Source: Jaltomata sinuosa (taxonomy: Eukaryota > Streptophyta > Magnoliopsida > Solanales > Solanaceae). From it: a stretch of 64,000 nucleotides of DNA. The position numbers and the translations under genes are program-made. Below the pieces are notes generated by a model. It saw nothing but the letters and a program-made list of their open reading frames with translations, was not told where the DNA came from and did not search any database. The DNA is taken from positions 310,001 through 374,000 of the forward strand of contig QJPP01001947.1 of NCBI GenBank assembly GCA_003996215.1, read 5' to 3'. The stretch's first letter is position 1. Each line of letters opens with the position of its first letter. Of this stretch, positions 23,026 through 33,442 are shown piece after piece.

Positions 23026-25103
23026 TGTAACACCCCATAAATCTATCCAGCTATCTAAGACTGAAACTCAGAGAATTTTTATGTTTCCAGGAATGACGGG
23101 TCCAAACCACGGTCCGTAGTTTGAACCACGGGTCGTTGAATGGAATGGTGGCTGCCTTCTGCTAATTCAGACTCTGGTCTGAGAATGACGAGTATGTTCT
23201 ATGGACCATGGTTCAGACTATGGTCCATCCTGTCAACTCGTGGATCTAGATCATAGGCATGACAAGTCCCTCAGAAACGATTACTCTGTTCTACGGTCCA
23301 TCGTTCAGATGACGGGCCATCCTCTTGAGTTGTGGTTTGATCCAGAGACCAGCTAGGTCCCCAGCAACGATGAGTCCAATTAATGAACCATCATCCATTC
23401 TATGGGTCCGTCCTATTGACTCATAGATTATATTCCACAGCTTGATTAGTTGGCCAGGAACCACGAGTTGGAACCACAGGTTGTGGTTCAAACGACGACC
23501 CAAAGAACCAACCCGTGATTCCTGAAGCCCACCCATTTTCCAGCTTTTCTTAATTATGTCCCAGGGGTATTTTAGTCTTTATATATCCTTTTAACTCCTA
23601 AATGATGTCATTTTGACTATTTCAAGAAGGGGTTCCACCCTTATTAGCCTAAGTTCCTTCTCAAATTTTCATTCAACTCCCGAAAAGGAAAAGTTCTTCT
23701 CCAAGCTACAAGTCACAAGCTCCAAGTTAAAGTATCCTAAATCTTTTCAATTTTCAAGTGTGTTGACCTCAATCAAGGTATGTGGGTATTCAACAATGGG
23801 TTCCTCTCTCCGTTGTTCCCAAAACACCCAATTCTTATTTGAAATTATGAACTTATGAAATTAGGGGTTTGATCTAAATTGGGGAAAACTTATGAAATCA
23901 TTTTCTATGCTTAAATTCACAGTTTCTTATTGCTTATTTACGATTTAATCATGATTCCTTTATTAGATTTATAAGCCCAAACATTCAAGTTGATTTCTAG
24001 CATGATTCCATTGAATTGCACGTTTTAAGTGAAATTGGACATAATTAGATATCATGACCTTATGAATTTATGAAATTGCATACCTAATTCTTCAAGTATG
24101 AATTTAGAAAGAAAAGTATGATTTGAATTATGGATATTCTTTACTTCAAGAACTTATGATATGAGAATTGCATGGTACCCGATTTGTCTTCATGCTTTTC
24201 AAATGAGATTCGGTATTCAATTATACCTTCATGAACTTATGAGCTATATGTATATGATTTGGGAGTAGTATTAGCACCGAGTTGGACAAGGTGAGAGTAA
24301 CCTTAGTCACAGAATTACGTGCCCCCGTAGGTTCTAAGTCCCCTCAGTTGGGCATCAAATTTAGTGATCACACCACAATCATGCCTTTATACCCTGGCAA
24401 GGTATATTGGGTCCTCTTGATGGGGCATATACATCAGAATCCATGTAGCTCACATGGTCTATGTCAGTTAGAGAACCTCCCACAGAAATAGTTTATGCCT
24501 TAAAAATGTATTTGACTCTTATTCAGATTTCAGACTCTTCATTTATGATCATGTTTTTAGCTTGTGGTATTTCATAGAGTCATTTGCATCCAGTATTACC
24601 TTTAAAGTATGATTTTGATTATTAAAGCATACTTAGCATGTTTTTGTCATGTTCATGCATCTCTCACATACTTGGTGTATCCTATAGTATTGATGCATGT
24701 TTTGCGCTGCATCCTTTGATGATGCAGATTCAGGCTCGATTCCTCACACTCGTGGCTAGATATTATCGGAGTCCCAGCTACCAGTTGTGAGACCTCATTA
24801 TCCGAGTGCCAGTAGTAGATCTATTTCTCTTATGTTGTTTTTCATTGGATTTCAGAGATAGTTGTGTATTTGTCCCATCAACTCGTATCTTCAGATTTAG
24901 AGGCTTCAGACATAGTTGGTTGTACTTTCCGGATTCTGGTTCTTATAGACCTCTTATGATATTATGTTATGGATTCCCATTATCTCTTATTATGCTTCTG
25001 CTTATCTTTTGATATGCTTGAGCATGCTATAACCAAGGGTTAATCTAGGGCACTTGTGTCTCAGATCCTATGTTATGCCTAGGGGTAGCCTCAGGGCGTG
25101 ACA
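23026..25103 (+). repeat. 5' LTR of element B
   Basis: TGTAACACCCC to GGGCGTGACA, 2078 bases. The U3 part (23090-23530) holds repeated CCACGG/CCGTGG half-palindromes. CTTTATATATCC at about 23577-23588 is a possible TATA box, but the 3' LTR reads CTTTACTTATCC there. Relative to the 3' LTR it has one extra CCACGGTCCGTAGTTTGAAC segment. Confidence 0.93.
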
Positions 25104-25107
25104 AACA

Positions 25108-25120
25108 TGGTATCATAGTC
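25108..25120 (+). other. Primer binding site of element B (Met-tRNA type)
   Basis: TGGTATCATAGTC begins four bases after the LTR. It differs from the Met-tRNA site TGGTATCAGAGCC by few bases. Confidence 0.85.
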
Positions 25121-25312
25121 TCAGGTTCAAGAGTTTTATGATGTCTGAAAGAAGCATCAAGTAGAATCTCTTTCATGTGTGTGAAGCGCGACATACTTAT
25201 GAGAGGGAAGCTATGAGATGTCTTAGGAAAAAGTTCACACTTTCATGATCCTGTTGTGCGATAGAGTTTAACTCTAATATTCCTCTAATCCTTACATTGT
25301 ATGTTTCAGATC

Positions 25313-26450
25313 TTGCCTCAACGTGTTATGCCGAACCAAGCTGCCCGATATGCTGCTCCTCTAGTTCCGACCCTCGAGGTCACTAATAAAGAGTTCAGGA
25401 ACGCCATCCATTTGCTAGCCCAAACCTTGGCCACTCAGGACAATCAGCAGTCTCCTTCCCCCATTCACTTTTAAGGTGGGGTAGCAGCCCAAGTTCGTGA
25501 CTTTATCTGTATGAACCCTTCTGAGTTCTGGGGTTCAAAGGTGAGTGAGGACCCGCTCAACTTTATTGATGAAGTGAAGAAGATATTTGATGTCATGCAA
25601 GTGGTTGGTGCTGATTGTGTGGAGCTTGCATCCTATAAACTCAAGGATGTGGCTCATATCTGGTTCACGTAATGGAAGGAATCTAGAGCTAGGGATGCGG
25701 TCCCTATGACTTAGGAGTGTTTCGAGAAAGATTTCCTCGACCGGTTCTTTCCACGAGAGTTGAGGCAAACTAAGGTTGAGGATTTTGTGAACTTAAGACA
25801 AGGATCTATGACTGTTCAGGAGTACAACTTGAAGTTCACTCAGTTGTCTAGGTATGACCCCTCTATGGTAGCGGACCCGCACGATCAGATGAGCAAGATT
25901 ATCTATGGGGTTTCAGATTTTGTGAAAAATGAGTGTAGGTATGCTATGCTGTTAGATGATATGAATATTTCAAGACTCATGACACTCACCAGATTGAGGG
26001 AGACAAACTTAGGGAGACGGCTAAGGAGAACAAGAGGGCTAGATTTGAGGGTTCAGGTTTCAATCATCCGAGGTCCGGAGGCGGACATTGCTCCTTCTTT
26101 TAGAAGAAATCATCAGGCCCCGTTCACTCTTAAGTTAGTACTCCTACCCAGGCCTCTAGGCCTCATCATGATCAGACTGGTAGAGGAGTTGGTTTTGTTT
26201 CTTAAGGGAGTGTTGCCAAGGGGTCTACATACCCCACTTGTGGGAAGTGTGGGAACAATCATCCTAGTGAGTGTCTTGCCGGTAGAGAAGGTTGGTTTGG
26301 ATGTGTCAGGTTGGTCATAGAATTTGAGAGTGCCCTTCAACTAAGAAGGGATATGGAGGTAGGACTTAGTGTACCACAGTGGATTTAGGAGGTCGACCAG
26401 CCTAGCAGGGCACAACTTCTAATTCTGGTGGTCAGCACCAAAACCGCCTT
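25313..26450 (+). pseudogene. Gag of element B, broken
   Basis: By alignment to A and C the original start is at 25313, where ATG is now TTG; the next ATG is at 25328. A stop follows at 25472. The capsid-like domain runs about 25515-26020 (FWGSKV, then FVNLRQGSMTVQEYNLKFTQ within 25760-26320). Stops at the equivalents of ..FTQWKE and ..MTWEC look like CAA-to-TAA and TGG-to-TAG changes. A Cys/His-rich zone near 26235-26290 (CGKCGNNHPSECLAGREG) leads into a decayed zinc knuckle. It would form the particle core. Confidence 0.85.
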
Positions 26451-26459
26451 TATGCCATG

Positions 26460-26840
26460 TCCTCTTATTATGACCAGTAGATCTTACCCGATGTGGTTAC
26501 TGCTATGTTAAAAGTATTTTCTTCCAATGTGTATGCTTTGTTGGACCCCGGTGCCTCATTATCTTTTGTGACCCCTTATGTAGCATGCAAGTTTGAAGTT
26601 TTTTTTCTGAATTTCTTTTAGAACCCTTTTGTGTTTCTACTCCTGTTGGTGATTAAGTTCTAGACAAATGAATCTACCGAAATTTCCCTATCTCAATCCT
26701 TCATAGGGTCACTTCAGCAGATTTAGTAGAGTTGGAGATGACTGATTTTAATGTTATTCTTAGTATGGATTGGTTGCATGCTTGTTATGCTTCTGTTGAT
26801 TGTTGTACTTGAGTTGTCAGTTTCAAGTTTCCTAATGAAC
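26460..26840 (+). pseudogene. Aspartic protease region of element B, broken
   Basis: VYALLDPGASLSFVTPYVA at about 26530-26590 is a clean retropepsin active site, unlike the altered versions in A and C. It is followed by the MTDFNVILSMDWLHA block (26737-26780), where relatives have Gly or Asp before MDWL. Frameshifts in between (for example near 26600) separate the two blocks. Confidence 0.8.
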
Positions 26841-26999
26841 CTGTCTTCGAATATCAAGGTAGTCCCCCATCCTCGAAAGGTAATTTCATATCTTATCTTA
26901 TGGCTAGGAAGATTATCTCTAAGGGTTATGTGTATCACATTGTTCAGGTTATGGAGACGGAGTCCTAGACCCCTTCTTTTTAGTCAGTTCCTGTTGTGA

Positions 27000-28326
27000 G
27001 TGAGTTTCTTTAGGTGTTTCCCAAGGATTTTCCTGGACTCCCTCCTGTGCTGGAGATCGACTTTGGGATAGACCTCATTCCAGATACGCATCCTATCTCT
27101 ATTTCTCCCTATAAAATGGCTCCAATGGAACTTAAGTAATTGAAGGATCAGTTGAAGGATCTTCTTAATAAGAGTTTCATCAGGTCTAGTATTTCTCCTT
27201 GGGGGTGCTCCAGTGTTGTTTATGCGTAAGAAGGATGGTTCTCTCTAGATGTGTATTGATTACTGACATTGAACAAGGTCACAATTAAGAATAAGTATCC
27301 TATTTCTAGGATTGATGACTTATTTGATCAGCTTAAGGGTGCTAGTTATTTCTCTAAGATTGATCTTAGATCCGGGTATCACCAGCTTCATGTCAGAGAG
27401 TGTGATATTCGAAAAATGGCCTTTAGAACGTGATATGGTCACTATGATCTTAGATCCGGGTACCACCAACTTCGTGTCAGAGAGTGTGATATTCAGAAGA
27501 TGGCCTTTAGAACCCAGTATGGTCACTATGGGTTTGTAGTCATGTCTTTTGGACTAACCAATGCTCCTGTAGCTTTTATGGATTTGATGAACCATGTATT
27601 CAAGAAGTATTTGGACTTGTTTGTGATTTTGTTCATTGATGATATTCTTATATATTCTCGGAGTGAAGAGGAGCATGCGGGACACTTGAAAGTTGTGTTG
27701 CAAACTCTCAAGGATCGTCAGTTATTTGCTAAGTTTAGCAAGTGTGAGTTCTGGATGCAGTCTGTGGAATTTATGGGTCACACTGAGACAGGAGATGGTA
27801 TTTGTGTGGATTCGCAAAAGATTAAAGTAGTGAAGAGCTGGCCTAGACCTACTTCCCCGTCTGATATTTAGAGTTTCTTGGGTTTGGCTAGTTATTATAG
27901 GAGGTTCTTAGAGGGTTTCTCTTCCATTGCTTCACCTTTGCCTCTATCGACTCAGAAAAATGTAAAATTTCAGTGGTCTGATTCGTGTGAGAAGTGGTTT
28001 TAGGAGTTGAAGACTAGATTGACCATCGCTCTAGTGTTGACCCTACCCAAGAGTTTGGATAGATTTGTGGTTTATTGTTATGCTTCCAGAATTAGGTTAG
28101 GTTGTGTGTTGATGCAGGGAGGAAAGGTAATTGCTTATTCTTCTCGAAAACTTAAGACTCATGACAAGAACTACCCTACTCATAATCTTGAGTTGCCAGC
28201 CGTGGTCTTCACTTTGAAGATTTGGAGACATTACTTGTATGGCATTCATGTGGATGTGTTCCCCAATCACAAGAGCCTCCAATATGTGTTTACTCAGAAA
28301 GAGTTGAATCTTCATCAACGAAGGTA
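27000..28326 (+). pseudogene. Reverse transcriptase and RNase H of element B, broken
   Basis: RT contains LPPV.EIDFGIDL (27040-27075), KIDLRSGYHQL, FGLTNAPVAF, the active-site box FIDDILIYS (27636-27662) and LGHxV-like sequence. It carries an 84-base in-frame tandem duplication over the RSGYHQ motif (separate entry). A stop at about 27869 separates it from the RNase H part (28007-28327), with HDKNYPTHNLELPAVVF and QYVFTQKELNLHQRR. The RNase H Asp is replaced: YCYAS where element F keeps YCDTS. The frame ends where the deletion begins. Confidence 0.88.
27362..27529 (+). repeat. 84-bp in-frame tandem duplication inside RT of element B
   Basis: Copies 27362-27445 and 27446-27529 both run from GATCTTAGATCCGGGTA to GGTCACTATG with a handful of differences. 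Each encodes 28 residues including DLRSGYHQL and RECDI. The first copy has a TGA before YGHY. Confidence 0.93.
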
Positions 28327-29184
28327 GCTTGAGCTTCAATTTTAGAGATCGTTTCAGAGAGGTCTCGGTACTTAGGTGAAGCTTAGCACAACTTTTCACC
28401 CTTAGACAGATGGCCAGGCAGAGCGTACTATTAAGACTTTGGAGGTTATGTTGAGGTCTTGTGTGATTGATTTCAAAGGAAATTGGGATGATCATTTTCC
28501 TCTTATCGAGTTTGCCTACAATAACAATTTTCATTCTAGCATCAATATGGCTCCTTATGAGGCCCTTTATGGCCGGAGTTGTAGGTCTCCTATTGGTTTG
28601 TTCAGGTTTAGTGAGGCAGCCTTGATTGGTCCATATTCTTTGCATGAGACTATGGAGAAGGTTCAACTTATTTGGGAAAGGTTGAAGACTGCTCAGAGTC
28701 GACAGAAATCATATGCGGTTGTGAGAAAGAGGGAGTTGGAATTTGACGTTGACGATTGGGTTTTCCTAAAGGTGTTACCCATGAAGGGTGTTATGAGATT
28801 TGGCAAGAAAGGAAAGCTTAGTCCTTGTTTTGTAGGTCCTTATCAGATTTTTAGGAGAGTTGGTAAGGTTGCTTATGAGTAGGATTTGCCAACAGAGTTA
28901 GAAGCGGTTCATCCAGTTTTCCATGTTCCCTTGTTGAAGAAGTGTATTGGTGATTCGACCTTGATTGTTCCTTTAGAGGATGTAGGTGTGAAGGATAGTC
29001 TCACCTATGAGGAGGTTCCCATAGAGATCCTTGATCGTCAGATGCGTAGGTTGATAAATAAAGAAGTCACTTCGGTAAAAGTCCTTTGGGGGAATAAGCA
29101 TGTTGAAGGAGCTACTTGGGAAGCGGAAGAGGCCATGAAGGCAAAATATCCTCATCTTTTCCCTTCCGACTCTGTTTCAGCTTG
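28327..29184 (+). pseudogene. Integrase C-terminal half and chromodomain of element B
   Basis: Right after ELNLHQRR of RNase H the sequence jumps to RSFQRGLG-like and LSTTFHP.TDGQAERTIKTLE, so the zinc-binding domain and the first two catalytic Asp residues are deleted; the third acid (Glu in GQAER) remains. Next come FAYNNNFHSSINMAPYEALY (28510-28570), the GKKGKLSPCFVGPYQ block (28800-28850), and an intact-looking chromodomain (about 28990-29165: SLTYEEVPIEILDRQ, VLWGNK, ATWEAEEAM). The end is TGA at 29182. This is the best preserved chromodomain in the window. Confidence 0.9.
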
Positions 29185-29402
29185 AGGAATTAGTTTCCTC
29201 CTTACTATGTCCCTCCAAATATACTCCATCAGTTGCCCTCATGATGTTACCATGCATTCAAGTTTTCAAAGTTGATTCAATCATGATTTAAGTTAAAAAG
29301 TTCAATTTTCAGGTTTATTCCTTGATTTCCATGTTTGTTGACTGGTTGGGCTGTTTTCTCTTCAGTTTTCCCTTGTTTAGTCTTCATTAGAGGAAGAATG
29401 AT

Positions 29403-29415
29403 CCCAAGGGGGGAT
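29403..29415 (+). other. Polypurine tract of element B
   Basis: AAGGGGGGAT immediately precedes the 3' LTR start at 29418, preceded by AGAGGAAGAATGATCCC. Confidence 0.9.
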
Positions 29416-29417
29416 AT

Positions 29418-31483
29418 TGTAACACCCCAAAAATCTATCCAGCTATCTAAGTTTGAAACTTAGACAATTTTCATGTTTCCAGGAATGACGGGTCCAAACC
29501 ACGGGTCGTGGAATGGAACTGTGGTACCCTTCTGTTGATTCAGACTCTAGTATGAGAACCACGAGTTTGTTTTACGGACCATGGTTCGGACTATGGTCTG
29601 TCATGCCAATTCATGGAACCAGATCAGAGGTATGACAAGTCCCTCAGAAATGATGACTCAGTTTAATGTCCTGTCGTTCAAATGATGGACCATCTTCCTG
29701 AGTCGTGGTTTGATCCAGAGACCAGCTAGGTACCCAGTAACAGTGAGTCTAATTGACGACCCGTTATCCATTCTTCGAGTCCGTCCGGTTGACCCGTAGA
29801 TTACCTTCCGTATCTTGTTTAGTTGGCCAGGAACCACGAGTTGGAACCACGGATCGTGGTTCAAACGATGACCTATAGAACCAACCCATGATTCTTGAAG
29901 TCAACCCATTTTCCAGCTTTTCTTAATTATGTCCCAGGGGTATTTTAATCTTTACTTATCCTTTTAACTCCTAAATGATATCGTTTTGACTATTTCAATA
30001 AGGTTTTCCACCCTCATTAGCCTAAGTTCCTTCTCAAATCTTCATTCAACTCCCAAAAAGGAAAAGTTCTTCTCCAAGCTCCAAGCCACAAGCTCCAAGT
30101 TCAAGTCTCCTAAATCTTTTCAATTTCAAGTGTGTTGACCTCAATCAAGGTATGTGGGTATTCAACAATGGGTTTATCTCCCCCTTTTTCCCAAAACCCC
30201 CAATTCTTATTTGAAATTATGAACTTATGAACTTATGAAATTAGGGTTTTGATTTAAATTGGGGAAAACTTATGAAATCAGTTTCTATGCCTAAATTCAC
30301 GGTTTCTTATTACTTATTTATGATTTAATCATGATTCCTATATTAGATTTAAAATTCCAAATATTGAAGTTGATTTCTAACATGATTCCATTGAATTGCA
30401 TGTTTTCAAGTGAAATTTGACATGATTAGATATCATGACCATATGAATTTATGAAATTTCATACCTAATTCTTCAAGTATGAATTTAGAAAGAAAAGTAT
30501 GATTTGAATTATGGCTATGCTTTATTTAAAGAACTTATGATATGAGAATTGTGTGGTACTGGATGTGTCTTCATGCTTTCCAAATGAGATTTGGTATTCG
30601 ATTATACCTTCATGAACTTATGAGCTATATGTATATGATTTGGGAGTAGTATTAGCACCGAGTTGGACAGGGTGAGAGTACCCTTAGTCCACGAACTACG
30701 TGCCCTCATAGGTTCTAAGTCCTCTCAGTTGGGCATCAGATTTAGTGATCACGCCACAGTCATGACTTTATACCCTGGTAAAGTACATTGGGTCCTCTCG
30801 ATGGGGCTTATACATCAGATTCCATATAGCTCACATGGTCTATGTCGGTTAGAGAACCTCCCATAGAAATAGTTTATTCTTTAAAAATGTATTTGACTCT
30901 TATTCAGATTTCAGACACTTCGTTTATGATCATATTTTTAGCTTGTGGTATTTCATAGAGTCATATTCATCTAATATTACCTTTAAAGTATGATTTTGAC
31001 TGTTAAAGCATACTTAGTATGTTTTCATCATGTTCATGCATATCTCACATACTCGGTAAATCCTATAGTACTGACGCATGTTTTGTGCTGCATCCTTTAA
31101 TGATGCAGATTCAGGCTCTATTCCTCACACTCATGGCTAGATATTGCCGGAGTCCCAGCTACCAGTGGTGAGACTTCATTATCCAAGGGCCAGTAGTAGA
31201 TCTATTTCTCTAATGTTATTTTTCATTGGATTTCTGAGTTTGTTGGGTATTTGTCCCATCAACTCGTATCTTCAAATTTAGAGGCTTAAAACATAGTTGG
31301 TTGTACTTTCCGGATTCAGGTTCTTGTAGACTTTATGATATTCTGTTATGGATTCCTATTATCTCTTATTATGGTTTCGCTTATCTTTGGTTATGCTTGA
31401 GTATGCTATGACCAAGGGTTAATCTAGGGCACTTGTATCCCAGATCGCGTGTTACGCCTAGGGGGTAGCCTCGGGGCGTGACA
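29418..31483 (+). repeat. 3' LTR of element B
   Basis: TGTAACACCCC to GGGCGTGACA, 2066 bases, collinear with the 5' LTR. By eye a little over nine in ten bases agree. It lacks about 20 bases between two CCACGG direct repeats present in the 5' LTR near 23110. Confidence 0.93.
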
Positions 31484-33040
31484 ATAGTTGCATGACTTAT
31501 ATAGTTGTTGAGTTCAGTTGTTGACTAGGGGTATTATTGATAGTCATATGGACTTGGTGTTTTCATATTATCTTGTAATATTTTGTTAATTTCGTACACT
31601 TGCAATTCCCATTTTGTTAAGAGTGACAGTCCGGTTAGTGGTGATGTCTAGGCTAGTTGGTCACAAGACTAGGGGTTGTGAGGCATATTGCTTCATGGAT
31701 TAAAGACAAGTGAACTTGGAGGGCCTAAGGTTCCTAGGGAGTCAGGTTTGACAGAGGTAGTGAAACAAGGCTAGTATTTTGTGATTGCCTGAACCAGCGG
31801 GGTATCAAGGGTAAGGAACCTTGAGGATTGAATACACATGACTCACATGTAACTCATTGTTTGTCTAAGGGATACAGGTCAAGGTGGTCGACTTAGGATC
31901 TTCATTTGAGTCAGGGTGGTAAATCATGGTTTTGTAGGTTGTCTCTCAACTGGATAGCAGGGGTGAATAGTAGACCTGATTGTTGATACCGGAACCACTG
32001 AGGTGCTTATAGTGGTTGGTAAGTTGTGTGACTTGGGAAGTCCAAGTATTAAGTGTGACTTGGAAAGTCCTAGTGTTATGTATGACTCGGGAAGTCCTAG
32101 TATTATATGTGAACTTTTCGTTATGACAAGATAGAATGGTTAAAGGGCTCCAAGGGGTGGAGTTGGCAGCGGAAGGGGGCAAGAAGGCTTGGGACAGAAC
32201 GTATAGGTTCATAGAGGTTATACCATGGTAGTAAAGGTAGTTGATAAGGAACTGGATTTGGTAACTTCATATTGTATGTTTATTTTGGGTTTCTGCATGA
32301 TATTATGTGGTCAATTCGTGTCGATCGATGATGCCTACAAGTACGTATTGTTTGTACTGATACTAATCATTCTATACCTTTTTGTATAGTCTGGTTCTAG
32401 AGTCAGTGATATTTTTAGGTAAAGACGATGGTGATCTCCAACAACTTGTACTCCTCTCTTTCCTATAGTGGTAGTTGTGTCTTATTTTACTTGCATTTCT
32501 TTTTTAGAGCTCTTTTATTTCTTTAGACTAGTTCCTATGTAAGGTTTGTATTCAAGTTATGTGAAGGATTTCTTTGTACCAAAGTTTATAAAGGGATTTT
32601 CCAGTTTTAAGAAGGCTATTTATTATGTTTTACTATTGAGTTTTGCATTACCTGTTGGATCGGGTGGTAAGGATTCTCCTATCTAGGTGCTTAGAGTAGG
32701 TGTCCACACGATCCGATAATTGAGTCGTGACAGTGTGTTTCACGTGTACCTTGTGTCAATCGGTATAAACTTGTTAAAAAGGTATAGGTAATATTGAAAG
32801 ACTATCAGTATTGAGTAGTTGTAATTTGAAAAGAAATTACAAATTAAAATATGTTGACGAATAATAATAGTTTGTAGCTACATATAATCAACTAAATTAG
32901 TATAATCTGTTTTGTAATATATCAAATATTGAGGATGACAGATTTTTTTTTGATATTACAATATCACATAGTCTAAATGTAAAATATGAACCACATTGGT
33001 TATATTTGTAAATTCCGGTCTTAAAGTTTGTGTCACATTA

Positions 33041-33442
33041 TTAATAGATTGTAGTCTCCTCTTTTTTATATTCGCGCATGCATTTCAAGAAGTTGTTGCT
33101 GAATGAAAGTAGTATTTTGTTGAAGTTATACATAAATGTAATTCCTATAGTAATCAAATAAATTGAGTTGTCAACATAAAAACTTAAATACTCAATGAGA
33201 TTCTCGTCTTTGTTTGTTTGATTCGAATTGAAAGAGACTATTGAGTTCTTAAGAATCATAATATTTTTTTCTTTTAAATGATAAAATGGATTTCTTTTTC
33301 TTTTCAAGAACTTTATTTTCTCATTTTTCTGATTATATTTTTGAATAATCCACTTTATTGAGTTATTCAGACCACCTCTTCTTTTTATATGATAGTATCT
33401 ATCATTACTTTCAAAGTTGGAAAAAAAAAGGAATCGCTCCAT
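33041..33442 (-). CDS. Hypothetical 133-codon open frame in AT-rich DNA
   Basis: Starts at an ATG at 33442 (MERFLFFSNF). The translation is rich in Lys, Asn, Ile and Phe, with a basic stretch (KFLKRKRNPFYHLKEK) and one hydrophobic segment (IYLITIGITFMYNF). I do not recognise the family. The residue bias is what AT-rich DNA gives by chance, and there is no clear promoter or splice context. The longest frame of the island, but probably not a gene. A plastid-derived fragment is a possibility I could not test. Confidence 0.15.
   Translation of the reverse strand: MERFLFFSNFESNDRYYHIKRRGGLNNSIKWIIQKYNQKNEKIKFLKRKRNPFYHLKEKNIMILKNSIVSFNSNQTNKDENLIEYLSFYVDNSIYLITIGITFMYNFNKILLSFSNNFLKCMREYKKEETTIY

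Larger units (their letters stand above)
23026..31483 (+). mobile_element. Element B: Tekay/Del-type Ty3/gypsy retrotransposon in E1's 3' LTR
   Basis: The 5' LTR (23026-25103), primer site, gag-pol, polypurine tract and 3' LTR (29418-31483) are all present on the plus strand. It is flanked by the perfect 5-base target duplication ATAGT (23021-23025 and 31484-31488). The interior is only 4.3 kb, compared with 5.2 kb in A, because the linker after RNase H and the front of integrase are deleted. All frames carry stops. The intact boundaries show a true insertion, later than E1. Confidence 0.95.
9562..32732 (+). mobile_element. Element E1: large non-coding (LARD-like) LTR retrotransposon, host of E2 and B
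   Basis: Remaining parts are the last 378 bases of the 5' LTR (9562-9939), internal region in two pieces (9940-10865 and 19474-20936, about 2.4 kb together), and a 3' LTR (20937-32732, about 3.3 kb once element B is removed). The 5' LTR ends GGTCATGACA and is followed by a degenerate Met-tRNA primer site. The internal region has no gag, pol or other long frame on either strand, so this is a large retrotransposon derivative that would move only with proteins from a partner. Element A replaces the rest of the 5' LTR. The target duplication cannot be checked because the left end is lost. Confidence 0.8.
20937..32732 (+). repeat. 3' LTR of E1, interrupted by element B
   Basis: Starts TATAATAACC (TG eroded to TA), reaches 23025, is interrupted by element B and its duplicated ATAGT, and resumes at 31489 to end GAGTCGTGACA at 32732. 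It keeps the palindrome cluster (21310-21470), the minisatellite (22412-22595) and the GACTTGGGAAGTC repeats (32025-32115). It also has a 50-bp repeat array not seen at this copy number in the other LTRs. Confidence 0.85.

Noticed and set aside
26113..26340. Minus-strand frame of 75 codons as a gene.
   Set aside because: Antisense to Gag of element B.
28097..28666. 189-codon minus-strand frame in element B.
   Set aside because: It is antisense to clear RNase H and integrase sequence and crosses the deletion joint. It is a shadow of pol.
9562..32732. Tandem array of four LTRs with three short interiors, made by unequal crossing-over.
   Set aside because: The GGTAT/GGTGT flanks of 10866-19473 and the continuity of E1's interior across it are explained by one nested insertion.
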